Source: an uncultured Actinomyces sp.
Lineage (GTDB): Bacteria; Actinomycetota; Actinomycetes; Actinomycetales; Actinomycetaceae
Length of the DNA: 12,054 nucleotides
Assembly (NCBI GenBank): GCA_902773415.1
Contig: CACYEE010000212.1
Span: 1-12,054, forward strand
Reading direction: 5' to 3'
The first letter of the stretch is position 1. Each line of letters starts with the position of its first letter. A model generated the notes under the pieces. It was given only the letters and a program-made list of their open reading frames with translations, was not told where the DNA came from and did no database searches. A program made the position numbers and the translations under genes. This document shows positions 1-6,550 of this stretch, in pieces.

Positions 1-105
1 ATGCTCGACGCATACCTGAAATGGTATCGCGATATCAGGATCAAAAGCGACTTGGATTACAGGAGTCCAATGCAGTTCCGAAGGGATCTGGAGCTGGCCG
101 CATAG
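1..105 (+). CDS. IS3-family transposase (OrfB, integrase type), C-terminal 34 residues only
   Basis: The window opens inside this reading frame, which runs to a TAG at 103-105. The 34 visible residues include WYRDIRIKSDLDYRSPMQ followed by FRRDLELAA. That is the characteristic end of IS3-family DDE transposases: a WY(R/N) motif, basic residues, then S-P-x-x-(Y/F)-R. The DDE catalytic core lies off the left edge, so I cannot say whether the transposase is intact, needs a programmed frameshift (usual in the family) or is a remnant. The first codon seen is ATG, but the homology pattern suggests this is internal and not the real start. The terminal inverted repeat follows about 35 bp downstream, which supports the assignment. 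Confidence 0.82.
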   Translation: MLDAYLKWYRDIRIKSDLDYRSPMQFRRDLELAA

Positions 106-140
106 GATGAATTTGGTCCAGGATTCCCACCGCAGTCCCA
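1..140 (+). mobile_element. right end of an IS3-family insertion sequence
   Basis: Downstream of the transposase stop, bases about 112-140 read TTGGTCCAGGATTCC and end in ACCGCAGTCCCA. Read from outside inwards this begins TGGGACTGCGGT. That fits the TG...CA termini and the short spacing from orfB stop to terminus usual in IS3-family elements. The left end and any target-site duplication are outside or not identifiable, so the exact last base (near 140) is inferred from the CA terminus. Confidence 0.68.
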
Positions 141-531
141 ACCGGCTAGAAACACTTGACGGAACACAATTGTGGCAGAAACCGACCACAAGATGCGCCT
201 CACGAGGATGTGGTATGGGGTTTTCGAGTCTTGGGCGGGGTGTGAGTGGGAAGACGCGTGTGCTTAGCAGATGCAGGGCAGTACTCCGGACTCTAAGAAA
301 GGGCAGTGCCTTGGGCCTCACATAGCGGTCGCAACCTTAGGAAGAAATGCCGTGTAGCGCCACTAAGTACCTCACCGCCTGAGTGACCTACAAGCCACCA
401 CGCGTCCCCACCGCATCGACGAAAACCGGGCTGCCCCAAGTTGCACTTGAACTGAAGATTCAAGCTCAAAACTGTGAAAGTCAGGTCTGATTGAGTAGGC
501 CGAGGGATAGGCTGCACGGGAACTTTGATAA
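141..531. other. 390-bp stretch with no supported gene
   Basis: This lies between the IS end and the hairpin downstream of pspA. It looks less GC-rich than the flanking genes. No open frame in it resembles a known family; the 72-codon frame starting at 107 begins inside the IS end and has no ribosome-binding site or recognisable motif. One small inverted repeat is visible (CTTGAA 446-451 with TTCAAG 459-464). It may be decayed sequence next to the insertion. Confidence 0.5.
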
Positions 532-577
532 AGCTCGGCGGGGGCGCCGGGGCGAAGCCGGGCGCCCCCGCCGAGCT
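532..577 (-). terminator. 17-bp perfect stem hairpin downstream of pspA, likely terminator
   Basis: Bases 532-548 and 561-577 are exact reverse complements (AGCTCGGCGGGGGCGCC and its partner) around a 12-nt loop that can form an inner GGC/GCC pairing. It lies 35 bp beyond the pspA stop codon on the minus strand. Only a weak T run (TTATC) follows the stem on that strand, so it resembles the long GC-rich, T-poor terminators common in actinobacteria more than a classical intrinsic terminator. Confidence 0.6.
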
Positions 578-612
578 GGTCAGCTATGCTGCCATGACGG
601 AGGGAGGGGCGA

Positions 613-1365
613 TCAGTCGTCCCACTCGTTGTATTCGATCTGGGGAACCGGGTTGCCTGCCTGGAGCGCGGCGAGACGGGCCTCGATCTCGGTTTCGTTC
701 GTGGCGTCCTCGAGGAGGGCGAACTGGCTTTCGAGCGTCGCGGCGGCAACCTCGATCTGGCCGGCAGCGGCGGCCTCCTGCTGGCGCACCTTCTCCTCGT
801 AGCGAGAGAGTTCGCTGGTCGGGTCGAGGATGTTGATGGAGGAGATCGCGGAGGTGACTTCCTGCTGCGCTTCGGCGGATTTCGCGCGGGCGATGAGGGA
901 ATCGCGGTCGTTCTTGAGCTGCTGGAGCTTGTCGCGCATCTGGGCGAGGCCGGCCTTGAGCTGCTCGACGACCTGGCGCTGGGACTCGATTGTCGGGGTG
1001 GCGGCCTTGACTTCGTTCTCGAAGCCGATCTGCTTGTTGAGCGCGACGCGGGCAAGCTTGTCGAACTTCTCGGCCTCGGCTTCCTTGCCGGCGGCGCGGA
1101 ATTCGGCAGCCTTCGCGACGGCGGCCTTGGCCTTGGCGCCCCACTCCTTTGCGGCGGCGACGTCTTCCCTGTAGTCGGCTTCGGCCAGACGCAGGTTGCC
1201 GACGGTCACGGCAACGGCGTTTTCGGCTTCGGCGATGGAGTTGGTGTAGTCGCGCACCATCTGGTCGAGCATCTTCTGCGGGTCCTCGGCCTTTTCGAGC
1301 AGCGCGTTGATGTTGGCCTTCGCGAGCTGGGCGATGCGGCCGAGGATGGTCTGCTTTTCTGCCAT
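613..1365 (-). CDS. pspA: PspA/IM30 family envelope-stress protein
   Basis: This is a 250-residue, almost wholly alpha-helical protein, which is the usual length for the PspA/IM30 (Vipp1-like, ESCRT-III-related) family. It begins MAEKQTILGRIAQLAKAN, the amphipathic membrane-binding N-terminal helix, followed by ALLEKAEDP with the conserved E-D-P and then MLDQMVRDY. Long charged coiled-coil segments follow to about residue 200. Family members coat damaged membrane from the cytoplasmic side and help keep it sealed. The open frame extends upstream to 1599, but that extension is antisense-like low-complexity sequence from the neighbouring gene. ATG at 1363-1365 fits the family N-terminus and has a GAAAGG-like site about 11 nt upstream. 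It lies 88 bp after the TPM-domain gene on the same strand and ends before a hairpin at 532-577, so the pair is probably co-transcribed. Confidence 0.9.
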   Translation of the reverse strand: MAEKQTILGRIAQLAKANINALLEKAEDPQKMLDQMVRDYTNSIAEAENAVAVTVGNLRLAEADYREDVAAAKEWGAKAKAAVAKAAEFRAAGKEAEAEKFDKLARVALNKQIGFENEVKAATPTIESQRQVVEQLKAGLAQMRDKLQQLKNDRDSLIARAKSAEAQQEVTSAISSINILDPTSELSRYEEKVRQQEAAAAGQIEVAAATLESQFALLEDATNETEIEARLAALQAGNPVPQIEYNEWDD

Positions 1366-1453
1366 GTTTCTTTGTGCCTTTCGTTGTGTTTTGCGGGGTT
1401 GTCGGATGGGTGCGATGCGGAAGGGAGGCGATAGCCTGCCGGGGCCGCGTTCC

Positions 1454-3418
1454 TCAGAAGGAACCGCCGCCGCCGAAGCCGTCTCCGCCCGAGAAGCCTC
1501 CGCCTCCGCCGAAGCCGCCTCCGCCGAAGCCGCCGTGGCCTCCGTAGCGTCCTCCGGAACCCCCGAAGGAACCGGAGGAGAATCCTCCGGAGTGGCCACC
1601 GCCCGAAAGAATCGATCCGAGAATCATCCCTCCGAGGATGGAGCTCAGGTCGCTTCCCACGGCCGGGCCCTGGGTGCGGCGCTGGCGCTGGGAAGCGGTG
1701 TTGACGTCGTTCTGCGCGATCGTCAGGGCCGAGACCGCGGTTGTCCGCGCCTCGTTGAAAAGCTGGGATGCAGCCGGGTAGTCGTCTGTCTTGATTGCCT
1801 GGTTGAAGGTCCTCTTTGCGGCGGCGAGCTGGGTGCGGGGCCTCTCGGAGACCCATGCGGAGTAGCGGCCGACGAACTGGTCGGCTTCGTCGATGGCGGT
1901 GCGGGCCATCTTGCCGGCCCGCTCGGCGAGTTCCTTGTTGCGTGCGCGGTCGGCGGCAGCCCCGCGAACCCCTTCGAGGGCGGCGTCGAGGGCCTGTTCG
2001 GCATCGGCGAGCCGGGCGGAAAGCTCGAAGGGGTCGACCTTTGCGCCTGTCGCGTTGGCGACAACGAGCTCGGCGTTGGCCTTGAGCTTCGCGATGTTCG
2101 GGTCGGAGCCGCCGAGCCTGTTCGCGTCGGCGATGTCGGCCTGGATGGAACGGACGCCGTCGGTGACCATCGCGCTGGCTTCCTCGAAGGACTGGCGGGC
2201 GTTGGCGATCTTCGAGGCGAGCGCCCGGGCCTGCTGGATTTCGTCTTCGGCGAGGCGGGCATAGACGGCTGCGTTCGCGCTGTTTCCTTCGGAGACGCAC
2301 GTTTCGCCGTCGGAGATGGCCTTTCGTGCCGCTTCGAGAAGGGTTGCGACCTGGCCGGGGTAGGTGCGCAAGGTCGTCAGGGCGGATTCGGGGTACGTGA
2401 CGGCAAGGTGGTCGAACTGGGCGGGCGCCGTTTCCATCTGCGCCGCGATTTCGCCAACCCGCACTTTGAGGTCGGCCAGGTGTTCGCCGGCGTTGCGGGC
2501 GAGGCCGCGAAGGTCGGAGAACTTCTTTTCCTGGGCCGCGATATCCTCCTGCGCGGACTTCGTCAGTTCGAGAATCTGCTCGTTCATCTGGCGGGCCTGG
2601 GCGGCGGGTTCGGGGACGTCGTCTTCCAGGAGCTTGCGCAGTTCCCAGGCCCTGGCGACCTTGGCCTTTGCGGAGTCGAGGGCCTTCTCGAAGTCGTCGG
2701 TGGCTTCCTTGCCGAATTCGAGCCGGGCGAATTCGAGTTCGTTGGAGGCTGCGCGCACCCCGTCGTCGGCCTGGAGCAGGGCGGAGCCCGCCTGCGTGGC
2801 AATGTCGATGGCCTTGCCCGTTTCGTCGACGCCGGAGGCTTCGAGCTCGCGCTTTTTGCGGTTGCGCCGCGAGAGCGCGTAGGCGGCGCCAGCGCCTGCG
2901 CCGATCACGACGATCCCTCCGACGAGAGCTCCGGTTCCGCCCGAGCCCGACGACGAGCCGGCGGCCTTGCCGCCGAGCGATTCGGCGACCTCTTCCGCTC
3001 CGTCGGCCCACTCTCCCGAGCGCCATTCGCCGAAGGCCCGCGATTCGATGGCGGAAGAAATCTCCTCCTTCGTGAAGGAGGATTTGCCGCAGTAGTACGA
3101 GTACTGGCGCGAATCGACGGCGACGGCGAGCAGGGTGTCGGTCGTGGACATGCCGGAAATCTCGAAGGCGGCCTTGGCCCATTCGTCCGACGAGTAGCCG
3201 GAGAAGGTGTCGACGAAGACGACGCGCAGGGCCTTGCCCGTCTCGTCCTGAAGGGATTCGAGGGCGTCCTCAAGGTCGTCGGCGTCGTCGACCGCGCTCA
3301 CGGCATCGACAACGGGGGCGGTAACCGCGAAGGGGTCTTCGGCGAGGGCAGGTGCGGCCGAGAGGGTTCCGGCCGCGATTACGGAGAGGGCCATCATGCC
3401 CTTGCGCAAAACGTTCAC
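1454..3418 (-). CDS. secreted/membrane TPM-domain protein with long coiled coil and Gly/Phe-rich tail
   Basis: 654 residues. Residues 1-26 form a signal peptide (basic start, hydrophobic LSVIAAGTLS, cleavage near ALA-ED). Residues about 35-150 match the TPM domain (PF04536), including VVFVDTFSGYSSDEWA and LLAVAVDSRQYSYYCG. A single membrane segment spans about 163-183 and is followed by a basic stop (SRRNRKKR). About 400 residues of charged Ala-rich helix follow, presumably cytoplasmic, then a Gly/Phe/Ser-rich tail (about 605-654) ending GGGGSF. The start is GTG, with AGGAG at 3431-3435 about 12 nt upstream; ATG codons at residues 8 and 9 are possible alternatives. TPM domains are extracytoplasmic and have been described as phosphatase-like or as assembly/repair factors. 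The specific function here is unknown. Its placement ahead of pspA suggests a membrane-integrity role. Confidence 0.82.
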   Translation of the reverse strand: MNVLRKGMMALSVIAAGTLSAAPALAEDPFAVTAPVVDAVSAVDDADDLEDALESLQDETGKALRVVFVDTFSGYSSDEWAKAAFEISGMSTTDTLLAVAVDSRQYSYYCGKSSFTKEEISSAIESRAFGEWRSGEWADGAEEVAESLGGKAAGSSSGSGGTGALVGGIVVIGAGAGAAYALSRRNRKKRELEASGVDETGKAIDIATQAGSALLQADDGVRAASNELEFARLEFGKEATDDFEKALDSAKAKVARAWELRKLLEDDVPEPAAQARQMNEQILELTKSAQEDIAAQEKKFSDLRGLARNAGEHLADLKVRVGEIAAQMETAPAQFDHLAVTYPESALTTLRTYPGQVATLLEAARKAISDGETCVSEGNSANAAVYARLAEDEIQQARALASKIANARQSFEEASAMVTDGVRSIQADIADANRLGGSDPNIAKLKANAELVVANATGAKVDPFELSARLADAEQALDAALEGVRGAAADRARNKELAERAGKMARTAIDEADQFVGRYSAWVSERPRTQLAAAKRTFNQAIKTDDYPAASQLFNEARTTAVSALTIAQNDVNTASQRQRRTQGPAVGSDLSSILGGMILGSILSGGGHSGGFSSGSFGGSGGRYGGHGGFGGGGFGGGGGFSGGDGFGGGGSF

Positions 3419-3582
3419 GTTGCTGATTCTCTCCTGTCGGCGACGACGTACTCAATAGGGGCGACGGGGAGGCATCCCCCTGCGCGCAGCGGCGCAAGCG
3501 CACGGCCTGCCCGTTGTGTTGCCTGCATCTCCAACCGTACCAACTGATGCGAAGGGAAACCGGGGATTTTTCCCGCGCCCCC

Positions 3583-3588
3583 ATTGTA
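3583..3588 (-). promoter_or_regulatory. possible -10 element for the TPM-pspA unit
   Basis: On the minus strand these bases read TACAAT, a 5/6 match to the bacterial -10 consensus, about 165 nt upstream of the GTG start at 3418. No convincing -35 is present 16-18 bp further upstream, so this is a tentative call. Confidence 0.25.
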
Positions 3589-3615
3589 GCTCTGCCCAGA
3601 GCGGAATGGGAGGGG

Positions 3616-3862
3616 CGGATCGGGGGCGTTTCGGAAGGGTGCCAGGCCTTTGCCGGGGCGGGAACCGGCACGTTGTTCCGATTCGAGTCCCGGTCGTTTG
3701 CGCAGGCGAGAGGTTCGAGCGCCGCAAGGGGCGAGCGTATCAACGGTGTCAGACCCCTTTGATACGCCCTGCGCCCAAGGGGACGGCGACGGGCGGAGAG
3801 GGAGCGAAGCGGCCGAACGCGGTCCCCGGCGACGCTTCACGGTGGCCGTGCCCGATCCGTTC
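3616..3862 (+). repeat. structured intergenic repeat, copy A
   Basis: About 247 bp between the divergent TPM and csp genes that align, in the same orientation, with 8071-8374. Shared blocks include TTTGCGCAGG, GGGGCGAGCGTATCAACGG, GTCAGACCCCTTTGATACG, GGGAGCGAA and CGGTCCCCG. The core 3735-3767 has perfect 9-bp arms, GCGTATCAA (3735-3743) and TTGATACGC (3759-3767). An upstream imperfect hairpin involves 3655-3670 and 3678-3696. There is no coding capacity beyond the spurious upstream extension of the csp frame. The boundaries are set by where similarity between the copies fades, so they are approximate. It is probably a dispersed REP/MITE-like element; only two copies are visible. Confidence 0.8.
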
Positions 3863-3906
3863 TGGGCTGAGGGCGAACCGGGGCGTGTCGCGGCCTTGCG
3901 ACCATG

Positions 3907-3912
3907 TAGAAT
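3907..3912 (+). promoter_or_regulatory. possible -10 element for csp operon
   Basis: TAGAAT, a 5/6 match to the -10 consensus, lies 59 nt upstream of the csp GTG and just after repeat copy A. The candidate -35 sequence around 3884-3890 is weak. The call rests on position and the hexamer alone. Confidence 0.3.
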
Positions 3913-3971
3913 ATGTGGCGGTTTCATGTCTGTTCGAGCGCGGTCTGCGCCGGAAGAAGAGGGAGTTTCTC

Positions 3972-4346
3972 GTGCCTACTGGAAGCGTCAAGTTTTTCGA
4001 CGAGAAGAAGGGATTCGGCTTCATTACGGGCGATGACGGGCAGGAGGTGTTCATGCCCGCATCGGCCCTGCCCATCGGCGCGACGGTGCGCAAAGGAACC
4101 CGCGTCGACTACGGGGTTGCCGACATGCGCCGCGGCCCGCAGGCCATGAACGTCGAGATTCTCCAGGAAATCGAGTCCCTGAAGAAAAAGAACCGGAGGT
4201 CGCCCGAGGCGATGGTTCCGATCGTCGAGGACCTCATCCGGATTCTCGACGGAGCCTCGAACCAGCTTCGGGCCGGTCGTTATCCGAAGGTCGGGCCGCG
4301 CATCGCCCAGGCCCTGCGCACCCTTGCGGACGATTTCGATGCCTGA
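3972..4346 (+). CDS. cold-shock domain protein, CspB type with C-terminal extension
   Basis: 124 residues. The cold-shock domain (about 1-65) starts MPTGSVKFFDEKKGFGFI and contains the RNP1 motif KGFGFI. The usual RNP2 (VFVHFS) is replaced by VFMPASAL, which resembles the longer actinobacterial CspB proteins such as Mycobacterium tuberculosis Rv0871. The tail (about 75-124), with VEDLIRILDGASNQLRAGRYP and a terminal DDFDA, also matches that subfamily, so this is a full-length member and not a fusion. It should bind single-stranded RNA or DNA in the cytoplasm. GTG at 3972 is chosen because AGGGAG (3960-3965) sits 6 nt upstream and the protein then starts at the family's M-P-T-G. It overlaps the next gene by 8 bp. 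Confidence 0.9.
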   Translation: MPTGSVKFFDEKKGFGFITGDDGQEVFMPASALPIGATVRKGTRVDYGVADMRRGPQAMNVEILQEIESLKKKNRRSPEAMVPIVEDLIRILDGASNQLRAGRYPKVGPRIAQALRTLADDFDA

Positions 4347-5139
4347 CGTCAAGCGCGTGGCGCCGCGCGCGGGAGCGGGCCGCGAAAAGATCCTCACTTC
4401 CCCCGAGGCGATCGACGCCGCCCGCGAGGCGCTCGGGGAGCTGACCCGCCCCGACAATGTCGGCGAGCATTCCGGCGTCGTTCCCGAGGGCGACCGCATC
4501 GTCACGCACGCCTTTGAATGCCTCCTGCCCGGATACCGAGGATGGTACTGGGTCGTGACCGTGTCCCGCACCGCTCGTTCGCGGCGCGTCACCATCGACG
4601 AGATGGCGCTGCGCCCGGGAGGCGACGCCCTCCTCGCCCCCGCCTGGGTGCCGTGGGCCGAACGCCTCCAGCCTTCCGACGTCTCCCCGACGGACCGCCT
4701 GCCCTACCAGGCCGACGATCCGCGCCTCGCGAGCGGCTTCGAGGCGACGGGCGAGGATGCCGACCAGCTTGCCGAATTCGAGCTCGGCCTCGGGCGAAAG
4801 CGCGTCCTGTCCCACGAAGGGCGCGGCGAAGCCTACGAACGATGGTACCGGGGCGAGCACGGACCCAGGACGGCCGGTTCGCGCGCGGCACGGGCGCATT
4901 GCTCGACCTGCGGATTCTTCATTCCCATGTCCGGTTCGGCCCGCCAGCTCTTTGGCGTCTGCGCCAACGAGTGGTCTCCCGACGACGGCACCGTCGTCTC
5001 CCTCGACCACGGCTGCGGCGCCCATTCGGAGACCGACACGCCCAGGCAGCGCAAGATGTGGGACCCGTCGGCGCCCGTCGTCGACGAGGCCGACATGGAG
5101 GTCGTCGAGGAGCCGTCGAAGGCCGAAGCCGAAGACTAG
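4339..5139 (+). CDS. DUF3027 family protein with C-terminal Cys cluster
   Basis: 266 residues. It matches the actinobacterial DUF3027 family (PF11228; M. tuberculosis Rv0883c type) in the motifs FECLLPGYRGWYW, APAWVPWAERLQPSD and HCSTCGFFIPMSG. Cys188, Cys191, Cys208 and Cys226 are spaced like a zinc-ribbon and probably bind a metal. The C-terminus is acidic (EADMEVVEEPSKAEAED). The biochemical function is unknown. The frame opens at TTG 4324, but ATG 4339 is preferred: it overlaps the csp stop (4344-4346) by 8 bp, which is typical of translational coupling, and it begins M-P-D-V. In many actinobacteria this gene lies near cspB and serC, and serC is indeed 3.2 kb away here. Any regulatory or ribosome-related role would be inference from the cold-shock neighbour. 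Confidence 0.85.
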   Translation: MPDVKRVAPRAGAGREKILTSPEAIDAAREALGELTRPDNVGEHSGVVPEGDRIVTHAFECLLPGYRGWYWVVTVSRTARSRRVTIDEMALRPGGDALLAPAWVPWAERLQPSDVSPTDRLPYQADDPRLASGFEATGEDADQLAEFELGLGRKRVLSHEGRGEAYERWYRGEHGPRTAGSRAARAHCSTCGFFIPMSGSARQLFGVCANEWSPDDGTVVSLDHGCGAHSETDTPRQRKMWDPSAPVVDEADMEVVEEPSKAEAED

Positions 5140-5155
5140 CCGAAGCCCCGCGTCA

Positions 5156-6397
5156 ATGATACGGCTCAAGGGGCGCATGCGCCCGTACGCATGGGGCGGT
5201 TCCACGGCGATTCCGGGGCTGTTCGGCCTGCCGGAAGCGGAGGGACCGGTTGCCGAGGTCTGGCTTGGCGCCCATCTCGACGATCCGGCGCTCGTCTCGC
5301 CCGTGGACGTCGCTCCGCTGCTTGACCTGTCCCAGCTCTACCCGTCGACGGTCGTGCCGGGCGACGAACGCGAGACTCTTGCCGACGTCGTCGCCGCCGA
5401 CCCCGGAGGTGTCCTGGGGGAATCGGTGGCGCATCGCTACGCGAACGCGCTTCCCTACCTTCTCAAGCTCGTCGCGCCGCGCGAACCGCTATCCCTCCAG
5501 GTCCACCCGAACCTCGCCCAGGCGCGCGCAGGCTACGAGGCGGAGGACGCCGCGGGAATTGCCCGCACCGCGCGCGAACGCTCCTACCGCGACCGCAACC
5601 ACAAGCCCGAGCTCGCCTATGCGCTCACGCGATTCGACGCGCTCGCGGGCTTTCGCACCGCCAGACGCATCCACGAGGTTCTCGGAGGGCTCGATGTGCC
5701 CCTCGCGTCTCGCCTCGACAAGGTGGTGACGGCGAGCGGCGTCGCCGAAGCTTTCCGCGTGCTTCTGTCCGGCGAGACGCGGCCCTCCCCCGAGGAGGTC
5801 GACGCCGTGGCGCAGGCATGCGCACGGCGCAGTCCGGAACGGTCCCCGTCGCCGCGCGCCGACGCCGTGGCGGCGAGGCTGGGACGGCTCCATCGGGGCG
5901 ATCCGGGAGTCGTCGCCTCCCTCCTGCTCAACCCCGTCACGCTGTCGGCGGGGGAAGCGCTCTACATTCCGGCGGGCATGGTCCATGCGTACCTGTCGGG
6001 CGTCGCCGTCGAAATCATGGCGGCCTCGGACAACGTCGTGCGTGCCGGGCTGACGGCGAAATACGTGGACGTTCCCGAGCTTCTGCGGATCGTCGACCCG
6101 CAGGCGGCCCCTCCGATCCGCATTGCGCCCGAGCGGATGAGCAGGGCCTTGCAGACGTTCTACGTGCCGGTCGACGATTTCGAGCTGTCGGAAATCCGCC
6201 TGCGCGACGCTTCGGTCTTCGAGCCGATCCGAACGACGGGGCCGCGCACGCTCGTGTGCATCGAGGGGGCGGCGCAGGTGCTCGCAAACGGGGAACTTGC
6301 GGGGGTCAATGCTGGCCAGGCCGTGTTTGTCCCGGATTCCGACGGGCCGATGTCGATGCGCGGCTTCGGGCATTTCGTTCTCGCCTCGGTGCCCTAG
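5156..6397 (+). CDS. manA: mannose-6-phosphate isomerase, class I
   Basis: 413 residues, the normal size for type I phosphomannose isomerase (EC 5.3.1.8), a cytoplasmic zinc enzyme that interconverts mannose-6-phosphate and fructose-6-phosphate. It begins MIRLKGRMRPYAWGGSTAI, the family N-terminus. Metal ligands are visible: Gln115 and His117 in LSLQVHPNL, Glu152 in HKPELAYAL and His277 in IPAGMVHAYLSG. The signature SDNVVRAGLTAKYVDV follows, with the active-site Arg297. A cupin-like C-terminal domain runs from about 335 to 413. The open frame reaches back to 4757 but that part is a shadow of the DUF3027 gene. ATG 5156 fits the family despite a poor ribosome-binding site; ATG 5177, after AAGGGG, is a less likely alternative. 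The gap to DUF3027 is 16 nt, so it probably shares that operon and is translated partly by coupling. It could supply GDP-mannose precursors for wall glycans. Confidence 0.94.
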   Translation: MIRLKGRMRPYAWGGSTAIPGLFGLPEAEGPVAEVWLGAHLDDPALVSPVDVAPLLDLSQLYPSTVVPGDERETLADVVAADPGGVLGESVAHRYANALPYLLKLVAPREPLSLQVHPNLAQARAGYEAEDAAGIARTARERSYRDRNHKPELAYALTRFDALAGFRTARRIHEVLGGLDVPLASRLDKVVTASGVAEAFRVLLSGETRPSPEEVDAVAQACARRSPERSPSPRADAVAARLGRLHRGDPGVVASLLLNPVTLSAGEALYIPAGMVHAYLSGVAVEIMAASDNVVRAGLTAKYVDVPELLRIVDPQAAPPIRIAPERMSRALQTFYVPVDDFELSEIRLRDASVFEPIRTTGPRTLVCIEGAAQVLANGELAGVNAGQAVFVPDSDGPMSMRGFGHFVLASVP

Positions 6398-6500
6398 CGC
6401 CGTGGCGCGAGAGGCTTGCCGTCGGGCTGCGAGGGGTCTCGCCGGGGCGACGGCGGGGCTCCGGTGGGGCAAATCTCCGTGTTAGAGTTTTCACGCCCGT

Positions 6501-6523
6501 ATTGTGGAATTTGATTTCACAAT
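6501..6523. promoter_or_regulatory. operator-like inverted repeat upstream of purine permease gene
   Basis: ATTGTGGAA (6501-6509) and TTTCACAAT (6515-6523) are complementary at 8 of 9 positions around a 5-nt centre, 28 nt before the GTG start. A third related 9-mer, TTCCACGAT, lies at 6528-6536. The AT-rich composition stands out from the surroundings. I see no purine riboswitch core and no clear -35/-10 pair here. A repressor site is inferred from symmetry and position only. Confidence 0.35.
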
Positions 6524-6550
6524 CTGCTTCCACGATGTGAGGCTTGGCTG

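Noticed and set aside
107..325. 72-codon plus-strand frame after the transposase
   Set aside because: It starts inside the IS terminus and has no ribosome-binding site or recognisable motif.
1206..3182. 658-codon minus-strand frame overlapping the TPM gene
   Set aside because: Arg/Pro-rich translation typical of a +1 shadow of a high-GC gene.
1307..3547. 746-codon plus-strand open frame antisense to the TPM and pspA genes
   Set aside because: Its Gly/Val/Glu-rich translation has no family motif or ribosome-binding site, while the opposite strand encodes clear TPM and PspA domains. Long antisense frames are expected in high-GC codon usage.
3616..3862. CRISPR-like repeat interpretation of the two intergenic copies
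   Set aside because: The copies are single, long and 4.4 kb apart, with no regular spacer array or cas genes.
3516..3971. In-frame upstream extension of csp through repeat copy A
   Set aside because: The extension translates the repeat and has no similarity pattern. The ribosome-binding site and family N-terminus place the start at 3972.
6398..6550. Purine riboswitch before the purine permease gene
   Set aside because: No purine-aptamer core (three-way junction with two kissing loops) can be recognised; only the short inverted repeat at 6501-6523 is present.
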